DNA of 8,896 nt from an uncultured Bacteroidota bacterium (GCA_903912405.1 CAIWHF010000061.1:1-8896); one strand, 5' to 3'; positions 1 through 6,658 are shown, counted from the stretch's first letter. The notes: a model not told the origin generated them from the sequence alone. Numbers and translations are program-made.

Positions 1-29
1 ACTCACCCAAAATTAACATTGAAAAGCCA

Positions 30-794
30 TTATAACCGCTTCTCAAAAATTCCATATACACTACTACCGCTGCCGCTCATAGAAGCATATAAGGCACCTT
101 GATCGTAAAGTGCTTGCTTAGCCTCCGCAATTGCAGGATGCATGGCAAACACCGCTTCTTCAAATACATTTTCGATCCTATTTTTCCATTGATCAATAGG
201 TAACGCAGCAAGTGTTTTTAAATCAAAGGCTGCTGGGCCTACTTTTATTTTTGAAAAAGCATGGGCCGTAGCAACGTGTATTCCAGGATGGATAAATTTA
301 AACTCATAGGCACTCAAATCTAATGCCATAGGTGTAAATACTTCGCCTCTACCGCTAGCAAATTGTGGTGTATTTTCTATAAAAAAAGGACAATCGCTAC
401 CTAACCGAAGTGCGTATGCCATTAATGTAGCAACATCTATTTTTAAGTCAAACAAATTATTCATCGCTGTCAAAACAAAAGAAGCATCGGCACTGCCACC
501 TCCCAAACCGGCACCCATTGGTATCAGCTTATGTAAATAGATGTGCAGCTGTTGCGTTTTTTCTGGATAAGCAGCTCTGATTAATTGATAAGCCTTCCAA
601 ACTAAATTTTCTTCTTTAATACCCGGCACAGCAATGCCACTTACAAATAAGTCTTCTGTCGCTGCAGGCACCAGTTCTAAAACATCTTGCAAAGGAACAG
701 GATAGAAAACCGTTTCCAAATTATGATAGCCATCGGGTCGCTGCTCCGTTACGTATAAACCTATATTAATTTTGGCATTGGGAAATACTAGCAT
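30..794 (-). CDS. ispE: 4-diphosphocytidyl-2-C-methyl-D-erythritol kinase (IspE)
   Basis: Cytosolic GHMP-family kinase that phosphorylates the 2-hydroxyl of CDP-methylerythritol with ATP, the fourth step of the MEP route to IPP and DMAPP. Counting from the chosen start (254 aa): the N-terminal PNAKINIGL motif with Lys8, DGYHNLET at 21-28, the glycine-rich ATP loop PMGAGLGGGSADAS at 92-105, LGSDCPFF at 131-138 with the likely catalytic Asp134, GRGE, and the third GHMP motif SGSGSSVYGIF near the C-terminus. All three GHMP motifs are intact and the length is slightly below the 283 aa of E. coli IspE. The frame stays open for 33 more codons upstream, but that part is not IspE-like and would run through the divergent promoter region into the ABC gene. 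I therefore place the start at the ATG ending at 794, just before LVFPNAKINIGL. It is transcribed away from the ABC gene. Confidence 0.95.
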   Translation of the reverse strand: MLVFPNAKINIGLYVTEQRPDGYHNLETVFYPVPLQDVLELVPAATEDLFVSGIAVPGIKEENLVWKAYQLIRAAYPEKTQQLHIYLHKLIPMGAGLGGGSADASFVLTAMNNLFDLKIDVATLMAYALRLGSDCPFFIENTPQFASGRGEVFTPMALDLSAYEFKFIHPGIHVATAHAFSKIKVGPAAFDLKTLAALPIDQWKNRIENVFEEAVFAMHPAIAEAKQALYDQGALYASMSGSGSSVYGIFEKRL

Positions 795-811
795 CTTCTT
801 CAAATAAAAGT

Positions 812-840
812 TTTGGGCACTAAATAATTCTGTACTTTTG
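812..840 (+). promoter_or_regulatory. Candidate promoter for the ABC ATPase gene
   Basis: TTTG at 812-815, a 17-base spacer, then TACTTTTG at 833-840, which matches the Bacteroidota -7 motif TAnnTTTG exactly. Transcription would begin near 847, giving a leader of about 33 bases before the ATG at 880. The spacer is at the short end of the known range. The motif lies only 10 bases from the opposite-facing ispE -7 box. Confidence 0.4.
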
Positions 841-850
841 ACACAAGATA

Positions 851-858
851 CAAAGCTA
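851..858 (-). promoter_or_regulatory. Candidate -7 box for ispE
   Basis: Read on the minus strand this is TAGCTTTG, an exact match to the Bacteroidota primary-sigma -7 motif TAnnTTTG. It would start transcription about 50 bases before the ispE ATG. The -33 partner is poor: the nearest TTG on this strand is at 883-885, leaving a 24-base spacer, longer than the usual 17-21. A motif this short can arise by chance in AT-rich DNA. Confidence 0.3.
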
Positions 859-879
859 CATATTAATATACTATAGCTC

Positions 880-1566
880 ATGCAAGCGATCATAGAATTA
901 CAAAACGTTCATAAAAGTTATTTTTTAGGCAATCAGGAATTACCCATTTTAAAAGGTATTGATTTAAACATCTTCAAAAATGAATACGTTTCTTTAATGG
1001 GGCCCTCTGGCTCAGGGAAATCTACCTTAATGAATATTCTAGGCTGCCTCGATACGTTAAGCGCTGGAAGCTATAAACTTAATCAGAAGGATGTAAGCAG
1101 CATGCAAGATGATGAATTGGCCAAAGTACGCAATGAAGAAATCGGTTTTGTATTTCAACAATTTAATCTTTTACCTCGACTCAATGCTTGGGAAAATGTA
1201 GCCACGCCGCTCATTTATGCGGGTATTGGAAAGAAAGAACGCGAAGAACGCGCTAGAGCTATGCTTGAGAAAGTGGGCCTCAGCGAGCGTGCCCATCATA
1301 AACCCAATGAATTATCGGGCGGACAAAGTCAGCGGGTAGCCATTGCACGTGCACTTATCAATAATCCATCCATTATCTTAGCCGACGAGCCTACGGGAAA
1401 CTTGGATTCTACTACCTCTATAGAAATTATGGAATTATTTAGCACCATTCACCACCAAGGCAATACCGTAATATTAGTCACCCATGAAGAAGATATTGCC
1501 AATCATACCAAACGAATAATTAGAATAAAAGACGGAAAAGTAGCAAGCGACCAATCTGTTTTATAA
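880..1566 (+). CDS. MacB/LolD-family ABC transporter ATP-binding protein
   Basis: A single nucleotide-binding domain of 228 aa, the usual length for LolD/MacB-type ATPases. It is complete: Walker A GPSGSGKST (41-49), Q-loop FVFQQFN with Gln93, signature LSGGQ (145-149), Walker B IILADEP (165-171) with Glu170, D-loop GNLD (173-176) and the switch His202 in VTHEED. The N-terminal stretch NQELPILKGIDLNI is typical of the MacB/FtsE/LolD group, whose partners are FtsX/MacB-like permeases that use ATP to move substrates or lipoproteins at the outer face of the inner membrane rather than across it. No permease gene is adjacent: ispE lies on one side and an adenosyltransferase on the other, so the partner must be encoded elsewhere and the substrate cannot be named. 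There is no clear Shine-Dalgarno sequence before the ATG. It may be co-transcribed with the next gene, 50 bases downstream. Confidence 0.88.
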   Translation: MQAIIELQNVHKSYFLGNQELPILKGIDLNIFKNEYVSLMGPSGSGKSTLMNILGCLDTLSAGSYKLNQKDVSSMQDDELAKVRNEEIGFVFQQFNLLPRLNAWENVATPLIYAGIGKKEREERARAMLEKVGLSERAHHKPNELSGGQSQRVAIARALINNPSIILADEPTGNLDSTTSIEIMELFSTIHHQGNTVILVTHEEDIANHTKRIIRIKDGKVASDQSVL

Positions 1567-1616
1567 ATTTGCAGGTCGATTACACAACAATTTGAGCATT
1601 TTAATCTTATACTAGC

Positions 1617-2177
1617 ATGAGCTTTAAAATATATACCAAAACAGGCGACAAAGGCACCACTAGCCTTATAGGTGGGGTGCGGGTACCTAAAAACCATATT
1701 CGAATAGAATCGTATGGTACTATCGACGAATTAAATTCTTATTTAGGGGTGGTAAATGATACTGCCCAGCATGAAAAAATAAGTAGTTGGATTAAAGAAA
1801 TTCAAGATCGCCTATTCACCATTGGTTCGGTACTTGCTACTGCGCCTAATAAAGATATCAGCATGAAACTTCCCGATGTGCATGCAGAAGATGTGCAATG
1901 GTTGGAACAACGTATCGATGAAATGAATGCAGTCTTACCTGAGATGCGTTCTTTTATTTTACCAGGTGGGCATGTGGCGGCTTCCAATTGCCATGTTGCA
2001 CGTTGTGTATGCAGAAGAGCAGAGCGTATTTGTGTAGCGATGTTGGAGCTTCAAGAAGAAGTGCCAGATTTAGTAATTCAATACTTAAATCGACTATCGG
2101 ATTTTCTATTTGTTTTAGCACGTTTTATAGCCCACGAAAATGGTGCTGCTGATGTGCCTTGGACAGCCCGCGTTTAA
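1617..2177 (+). CDS. pduO: PduO-type ATP:cob(I)alamin adenosyltransferase
   Basis: Cytosolic trimeric enzyme that transfers the 5'-deoxyadenosyl group of ATP to cob(I)alamin, making coenzyme B12. In 186 aa it shows the N-terminal ATP-binding motif TKTGDKGTT (7-15), RIESYGTIDELNS (29-41), the FILPGG motif (113-118), the helix HVARCVCRRAER (126-137), and YLNRLSDFLFVLAR (156-169) near the C-terminus. By comparison with the Lactobacillus reuteri enzyme, Phe113 probably displaces the lower axial ligand, Asp37 and Arg129 probably form the subunit salt bridge, and Asn158 probably contacts the nucleotide; this mapping is from memory. The length is that of a stand-alone PduO domain. asd follows after 21 bases, suggesting co-transcription. 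No other B12 synthesis gene or B12-dependent enzyme is in the window, so it is probably used for salvage of imported corrinoid. Confidence 0.94.
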   Translation: MSFKIYTKTGDKGTTSLIGGVRVPKNHIRIESYGTIDELNSYLGVVNDTAQHEKISSWIKEIQDRLFTIGSVLATAPNKDISMKLPDVHAEDVQWLEQRIDEMNAVLPEMRSFILPGGHVAASNCHVARCVCRRAERICVAMLELQEEVPDLVIQYLNRLSDFLFVLARFIAHENGAADVPWTARV

Positions 2178-2198
2178 AAAAAATTAACGGAACAATAT

Positions 2199-3191
2199 AT
2201 GAAATTAGCTATTGTAGGTGCTACAGGATTAGTGGGTAGTACTATGCTGCAACTTATCGAAGAACTACAAATACCGGTGGATACCTTAATACCAGTAGCC
2301 TCCGAAAAATCGGTGGGCACTACCATTACCTTTAAAGGGGAAACCATTAAGGTAGTGAGCGTAGCCGACGCTATAGCCTTAAAGCCAGCTGTAGCTTTGT
2401 TTTCTGCGGGTGGTTCCGTGTCATTAAGCGAAGCGCCTAAGTTTGCAGCCATTGGTTGCTATGTGATCGATAATTCTTCTGCTTGGCGCATGGATCCTTC
2501 AAAAAAATTAGTGGTGCCAGAAGTTAATGGACATGTTTTAGAAAAAACAGATTATATCATTGCCAATCCCAATTGTTCTACCATACAAATGGTGATGGCC
2601 TTATGTCCATTACACAAAGCCTATACCATAGAGCGCGTAGTGGTAAGTACGTATCAATCGGTAACGGGCACCGGACAAAAAGCGGTTGCCGAATTAATGG
2701 ATGAAAGAGCAGGTGGTAATGGTTTTGGTGTATATCCCTATCCTATAGACCTCAACTTAATTCCGCAAATTGATGTATTTCTAGATAATGGTTATACCAA
2801 GGAAGAGATGAAGATGATTTTAGAAACCAATAAAATCATGGGCGATGACACGATACAGGTTACAGCAACTGCTGTTCGTGTGCCGGTAATGGGCGGGCAT
2901 AGTGAGAGTGTAAATATTCAATTTAAAAATGATTTTTCTTTAGCAGATGTGCGCACACATTTGAGCCAATTTCCGGGTGTAGTCGTTCAAGACGAACCAG
3001 CAGAAAAAATATATCCAATGCCCTTATTAGCAGCCGGTAAAAACGAAGTTTTTATAGGTCGTATACGTAGAGATTTTTCTGCGCCTCGTTCACTTAATTG
3101 CTGGATTGTATCCGACAATTTACGCAAGGGCGCTGCTACTAATGCCGTGCAAATTGTTCAATATTTGATGCATAAAAACTGGCTTTCTTAA
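2199..3191 (+). CDS. asd: Aspartate-semialdehyde dehydrogenase
   Basis: Cytosolic enzyme that reduces L-4-aspartyl phosphate to aspartate-4-semialdehyde with NADPH. This is the second step of the aspartate family and feeds lysine/diaminopimelate, threonine, methionine and isoleucine synthesis. In 330 aa: N-terminal dinucleotide-binding loop VGATGLVGS (6-14), SAGGS (69-73), DNSSAWRM (91-98), the active-site motif NPNCST (123-128) with nucleophile Cys126, TYQSVTGTGQKAV (151-163), RVPVMGGHSES (227-237) with catalytic His234, and GRIRRD near the C-terminus. The length and motif order match the shorter bacterial Asd class found in Gram-positives and Bacteroidota. The leader is A-rich without a strong Shine-Dalgarno sequence. 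It lies 21 bases after the adenosyltransferase gene, probably in one transcript. No obvious intrinsic terminator follows it. Confidence 0.96.
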   Translation: MKLAIVGATGLVGSTMLQLIEELQIPVDTLIPVASEKSVGTTITFKGETIKVVSVADAIALKPAVALFSAGGSVSLSEAPKFAAIGCYVIDNSSAWRMDPSKKLVVPEVNGHVLEKTDYIIANPNCSTIQMVMALCPLHKAYTIERVVVSTYQSVTGTGQKAVAELMDERAGGNGFGVYPYPIDLNLIPQIDVFLDNGYTKEEMKMILETNKIMGDDTIQVTATAVRVPVMGGHSESVNIQFKNDFSLADVRTHLSQFPGVVVQDEPAEKIYPMPLLAAGKNEVFIGRIRRDFSAPRSLNCWIVSDNLRKGAATNAVQIVQYLMHKNWLS

Positions 3192-3195
3192 GCAA

Positions 3196-3213
3196 TTGTC
3201 ATTTGTTTGTCAT
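3196..3213 (+). promoter_or_regulatory. Tandem direct repeat, possible PhoB/OmpR-type operator
   Basis: Two exact copies of TTGTCAT (3196-3202 and 3207-3213) are separated by four bases, so they repeat every 11 bp, one helical turn. This layout is how PhoB/OmpR-family response regulators bind DNA, and the E. coli Pho box is built the same way from CTGTCAT units; I count 13 of 18 positions matching that box as I remember it. The site ends 16 bases before the candidate -33 element of the HmuY-like gene and is centred about 60 bases upstream of the predicted start of transcription. Chance occurrence cannot be excluded. Confidence 0.35.
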
Positions 3214-3229
3214 AATATAAATAGCCAGC

Positions 3230-3259
3230 TTGTATTCCCTATTTCTGAGATTACATTTG
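3230..3259 (+). promoter_or_regulatory. Promoter of the HmuY-like gene
   Basis: TTG at 3230-3232, a 19-base spacer, and TACATTTG at 3252-3259, an exact match to the Bacteroidota TAnnTTTG motif. This is the best promoter in the window by spacing and sequence. Transcription would start at about 3264-3267, leaving a leader of only about 10 bases before the ATG at 3275. It separates the HmuY-like/receptor pair from the asd transcript. Confidence 0.6.
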
Positions 3260-3274
3260 TGCAAAATTTATTAA

Positions 3275-4588
3275 ATGAAAAAACAAATACTAGCTATTCT
3301 AAGCATTATATTTTCACAACTTGCTTTTGCTCAAACATGGGTTAATGACTCGGTGAGCGCCGGAGCAAGTTATGCTAATGATGTGTATTATAGCATGAAT
3401 AACGGCACAGTTACTACTGTTCCAAACAACAATTGGCATATTGCCTTTCAGATGGCACCTCAATTTGGACCCAGCGCAAGCGCAAGCATACTTGCCAACC
3501 ATGCAGTAAATAATGTTCAAGTTTTCTCTCTTAATCTAAGTGCAAGTGCTAAATTCGCAACCTTAAGCGCAAGTGATACCGTAGGTAAAACAAATCCTGA
3601 ACGCGAATTAGTAGGCTCTAATAAAACATGGAATATTGGTGCTTTCAATAGAAACAAAGACCAAAGTAATCTTTTCGATTATGGATGGGGTAAATACAAT
3701 CAAACAACCAATAATTTAAGTGGCGATTCTATTTACTTAGTAAAAGTAGGCACTACTACTGCCTATAAAATTTGGGTACAAGAATATGTTTCACATCCTG
3801 CCGATTCTATAGCATGGAAAGTGCGTATTGCTACTTTTTCTGGAGGAAGCGATACGACATTAATCATTCCAAGAAATAAAGCACCCTATAATTTTACCGA
3901 TCGATTATTTGCCTATGTAAATTTGGGTACCTATACAATTCTTGATAGAGAACCAAGCAAAAGCAATTGGGATTTGGTTTTCACTCGCTACAAAGACACC
4001 GCTACGCAAATGGGATTGACTTTAACCATGAATGTATCTGGTGTTTTACAACATCCTAATGTAAGTGTTGCTAAAGTGCCCGGCGCTGGCACACCTAGTT
4101 GGACGAGTTTAAGCTACCTAGATAGTATTAACACCATAGGTTATGATTGGAAATATTTTCCAGGTTCTTACCCTTTCCTTATTACGGATAACAACTACTT
4201 TATAAAAAATAAAAACAACAATACCTATTCCGTTATTCAATTTACGGCATTCGGTGGTAGCATAAATGGTATGTATACGTTTAAAAAACAAAGCTTAGGA
4301 ACAACGAGTATATCAAGCACAAACACTTATAATAACACTATACTGAGCTATCCCAATCCTGCTTCGCATTCCTTATCTTTATTAATTGATGCTAAAGAAA
4401 ATATGGAGCACGCACGAATTTCAATATTTAATTTAACTGGCAGTTTAATTTATTCAACGGTAGTTAATATTCAAGCAGGCATGAATACCTTTAATATTCC
4501 TACTGCAGACTTTGCAAATGGATTATATCTATTGCAAACCAATTTAATGAAAGAAGTGCAACAACAAAAAATATGTATTCAACACTAA
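3275..4588 (+). CDS. Secreted HmuY-like haem-binding protein with T9SS sorting domain
   Basis: Predicted surface or secreted protein of 437 aa. It begins with a Sec signal peptide (KK, then a hydrophobic core, cleavage likely after LAFA at 19) and has no lipobox cysteine. Residues about 25-340 resemble the HmuY family: two related blocks, NNNWHIAFQM (51-60) and SNWDLVFTRYKD (230-ff), then a GVL.H.NVSVAKV stretch, IGYDWKYF, and a late YFIKN...IQFTAFGG segment. Residues about 355-437 are a T9SS type A sorting domain: YPNPAS from 359, a central ISIFNLTGSLI strand, then FANGLYLL (413-420) and a basic end. HmuY of Porphyromonas is a lipoprotein that captures haem and hands it to the TonB receptor HmuR. 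Here a TonB receptor follows after 54 bases, supporting that role. The fold is inferred from sequence pattern; the ligand is unproven. The usual Asp of NWDIAF is His55 in the first block. Confidence 0.8.
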   Translation: MKKQILAILSIIFSQLAFAQTWVNDSVSAGASYANDVYYSMNNGTVTTVPNNNWHIAFQMAPQFGPSASASILANHAVNNVQVFSLNLSASAKFATLSASDTVGKTNPERELVGSNKTWNIGAFNRNKDQSNLFDYGWGKYNQTTNNLSGDSIYLVKVGTTTAYKIWVQEYVSHPADSIAWKVRIATFSGGSDTTLIIPRNKAPYNFTDRLFAYVNLGTYTILDREPSKSNWDLVFTRYKDTATQMGLTLTMNVSGVLQHPNVSVAKVPGAGTPSWTSLSYLDSINTIGYDWKYFPGSYPFLITDNNYFIKNKNNNTYSVIQFTAFGGSINGMYTFKKQSLGTTSISSTNTYNNTILSYPNPASHSLSLLIDAKENMEHARISIFNLTGSLIYSTVVNIQAGMNTFNIPTADFANGLYLLQTNLMKEVQQQKICIQH

Positions 4589-4605
4589 CTAAATCTTAAA
4601 AAAAT

Positions 4606-4642
4606 GATCAGCTATTTTAATAATAGCTGATTTTTTATTTTT
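4606..4642 (+). terminator. Hairpin plus T-tract between HmuY-like and receptor genes
   Basis: ATCAGCTATT (4607-4616) and its exact complement AATAGCTGAT (4622-4631) form a 10-bp stem around a 5-base loop, with a possible extra G-U pair at the base. It is followed by TTTTTTATTTTT up to 4642. This has the form of an intrinsic terminator for the HmuY-like gene, although the stem is AT-rich. The T-tract ends directly at the receptor ATG (4643), so the receptor's ribosome-binding region is the tract itself. I see no TAnnTTTG promoter between the genes, so receptor expression probably depends on read-through. A seven-A run before the stem would give a T-tract in the other direction too, but there is no minus-strand gene for it to end. 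Confidence 0.75.
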
Positions 4643-6658
4643 ATGAAATTTCTCACCTATATTTTACCTTGTCTTATAGCCTCAATATCTTGGGGGCAAA
4701 AAAGCATGGATACCGCTAGTTACAATCCTTTGAGAGAGGTTATTGTGACGGGTGTTAGTAAACCCATCACGGTACAAAATGCATTGAGTACGGTAAAGAT
4801 TATAAATCGAAAAATGATTGATGCGCTAGGCGCCAATACGTTAAATGATGTCTTGCGCAATCAATTGAATATGCAAGTACAAAACGATGGTTTATTGGGT
4901 AGTAGTTTATCTTTACAAGGCTTTAGTAGCGACAAAGTAAAAATTCTACTAGATGGCATTGCGGTTAATGGTCGAGAAAATGGCAGTATTGATTTGAGCC
5001 AAATTGACTTGCAAAATGTAGCTCGCATTGAAGTTATACAAGGACCCATGAGTGTAGTGTATGGAACCGATGCTGTAGGAGGTATTATTAATATTATAAC
5101 CAATAAAAATCCTTGTACTCAATTTTCCATCACCAATCAAATAGAATCTATTGGCAAATACAATTTGCATATCCATTACAACCAAACAAGAAAACGCTAT
5201 CAATGGTCGGCAACCGCAGGTAGAAATTTTTTTGGCGGCTGGAACTATATAGATACCGGTGTGGTGCAGCGACAACAGCTTTTCAAACCTAAGGAGCAAT
5301 ATACACTAAGCGCTTTCTTGGAAACCAAAATAAAAGAAAGCAATTTGCAATTTTCAAGCGACTTTTTAAAAGAGACATTGTATAATAGAGGTCCGCTGGC
5401 TGCATGGAATGCTTTTAGAGTTTATGCCATAGACGAAAAATATCTTACTACACGTTTTAATAACCGTATAAAATGGACAGGCACATGGCGCCAACATTTC
5501 GATTGGAATTGGCAATTAGGTATGGCGTATTACCAACGCATTCGCAATAGATATACCTTAGATTTAACAGATTTAAGTGAACAGCTTACAAGCGGAGCCG
5601 GCGATCAAGACACCTCTGCGTTTATAGATTATACTAGCCGAGCAATGCTCTCTAATAATCAACATGCTATTGCTTATACCATAGGAATGGATATCAATAC
5701 GCAGTATGGAAATTCGCTTAAACTAGCCAATAAAACATCCAATGTTCAAGACTATGCCTTATTTATTCAGGCCAACAAAAAGTTCTTTCAAGAGAAATTG
5801 AAACTGCAAACAGGATGGAGAGCTTCATACAATACGCAATATGCTATTCCTTTAATTCCAGAAATTAGTCTTTTATACAATCCATGCAAAACCATTCAAA
5901 TTAGAAGCTCTTATAGCAAAGGCTTTCGAGCGCCTTCTTTAAAAGAACGCTATCTATCTTTTATTGATCAAAACCATTTTATAGTAGGTAATGAAAACCT
6001 AGAAGCAGAAAATAGCAATCATGCGCAATTATCGGTATCACATGTTGCTTTCCAAAAAAATACAACCCTTTTACATGTTTTATTTACACAATACTACAAT
6101 CATGTATTTAACGCTATCAATTTAGCCTTAAGCAATCCAGGATGGAGCAATACGCAATACAGTTATTTTAATTTAAAGGAATTAAGAAACACTATAAGTA
6201 GTTTTGAAATAGATATGCGCTACAAAAATTGCAGTGCCAAATTAGGGGCTTCTATGGAGTATAGTTTCAAAAGTTTGAGTAGCCTAAATAGTTTTACAGC
6301 TTTTGAGCAAACCCTTTCATTGGGATACCAATTAGAGAAAGCAGCCGTTCAATTCAATTGTTTCATAAAAAATACTGGGGCTCGACCCTATTTGCAATTA
6401 GGGGCTGTTGATGGAACGCTTAGTTATAATGGAGTGCAGCCCGCTTTTACCTTAATAGACCTTACTGCAGATCATGCATTTTCATTATCTAAAAAACGAA
6501 AAGCTAATTCATTAAAAACTATTGTAGGTATAAAAAACATTTTGAATGTACAAAGCTTACCTGTTCCAGGAGTAGTAGCTCTTGGGCCACACAATGGCAC
6601 TAATAGTTTGAATTTTTTGGGAAGAAGTTGCTTTGTAACGCTTACTTATCAATTATAA
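4643..6658 (+). CDS. TonB-dependent outer-membrane receptor, HmuR/BtuB type
   Basis: A 671-aa 22-strand barrel receptor with an N-terminal plug, powered by TonB-ExbBD for uptake across the outer membrane. A signal peptide ends near residue 18-19. A TonB box REVIVTG (31-37) follows almost directly, so there is no carboxypeptidase-like N-terminal domain. The plug runs to about 155, with LRNQLNMQVQ (71-80), SLQGFSSDKVKILLDG (90-105), RIEVIQGPMSVVYGTDAVGG (128-147) and INIITNK. In the barrel, SKGFRAPSLKERY holds the FRAP box (428-431), and GNENLEAEN (449-457) occupies the place of the NPNL box, with His445 between them, as in haem receptors. No SusD gene is adjacent, so this is not a SusCD glycan system. 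Haem is the best guess because of the HmuY-like neighbour; a corrinoid or siderophore remains possible. The start is fixed by the signal peptide. Confidence 0.9.
   Translation: MKFLTYILPCLIASISWGQKSMDTASYNPLREVIVTGVSKPITVQNALSTVKIINRKMIDALGANTLNDVLRNQLNMQVQNDGLLGSSLSLQGFSSDKVKILLDGIAVNGRENGSIDLSQIDLQNVARIEVIQGPMSVVYGTDAVGGIINIITNKNPCTQFSITNQIESIGKYNLHIHYNQTRKRYQWSATAGRNFFGGWNYIDTGVVQRQQLFKPKEQYTLSAFLETKIKESNLQFSSDFLKETLYNRGPLAAWNAFRVYAIDEKYLTTRFNNRIKWTGTWRQHFDWNWQLGMAYYQRIRNRYTLDLTDLSEQLTSGAGDQDTSAFIDYTSRAMLSNNQHAIAYTIGMDINTQYGNSLKLANKTSNVQDYALFIQANKKFFQEKLKLQTGWRASYNTQYAIPLIPEISLLYNPCKTIQIRSSYSKGFRAPSLKERYLSFIDQNHFIVGNENLEAENSNHAQLSVSHVAFQKNTTLLHVLFTQYYNHVFNAINLALSNPGWSNTQYSYFNLKELRNTISSFEIDMRYKNCSAKLGASMEYSFKSLSSLNSFTAFEQTLSLGYQLEKAAVQFNCFIKNTGARPYLQLGAVDGTLSYNGVQPAFTLIDLTADHAFSLSKKRKANSLKTIVGIKNILNVQSLPVPGVVALGPHNGTNSLNFLGRSCFVTLTYQL

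Noticed and set aside
1..19. ATG on the minus strand at 17-19, 10 bases after the ispE stop, open to the window edge
   Set aside because: Only a few codons are visible, so a downstream gene cannot be distinguished from chance.
795..893. In-frame upstream extension of ispE adding 33 residues (MIACMSYS...)
   Set aside because: The extension has no IspE similarity, overlaps the start of the divergent ABC gene and covers both candidate promoters. The family N-terminus begins at the ATG ending at 794.
3179..3228. CTGGCT at 3179-3184 and AGCCAG at 3223-3228 as a terminator after asd
   Set aside because: The 6-bp arms are separated by 38 bases and have no following T-tract, so it is not a credible intrinsic terminator.
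4670..4672. Cys10 of the receptor as a lipoprotein cysteine
   Set aside because: It lies in the middle of the hydrophobic signal core, too early for a lipobox, and TonB receptors are not normally lipoproteins.
4861..5299. Open frames on the minus strand inside the receptor gene
   Set aside because: They are shadows of a well-supported receptor gene and show no recognisable protein features.
4643..6658. Receptor as a SusC-type glycan transporter
   Set aside because: It is far shorter than SusC proteins, lacks the N-terminal carboxypeptidase-like domain, and has no adjacent SusD gene.
1617..6658. A linked B12 uptake system with the receptor as BtuB
   Set aside because: The adenosyltransferase is separated from the receptor by asd, a strong promoter and the HmuY-like gene. 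No B12 riboswitch fits the short leader. The HmuY-like neighbour points to haem, although a corrinoid substrate is not excluded.
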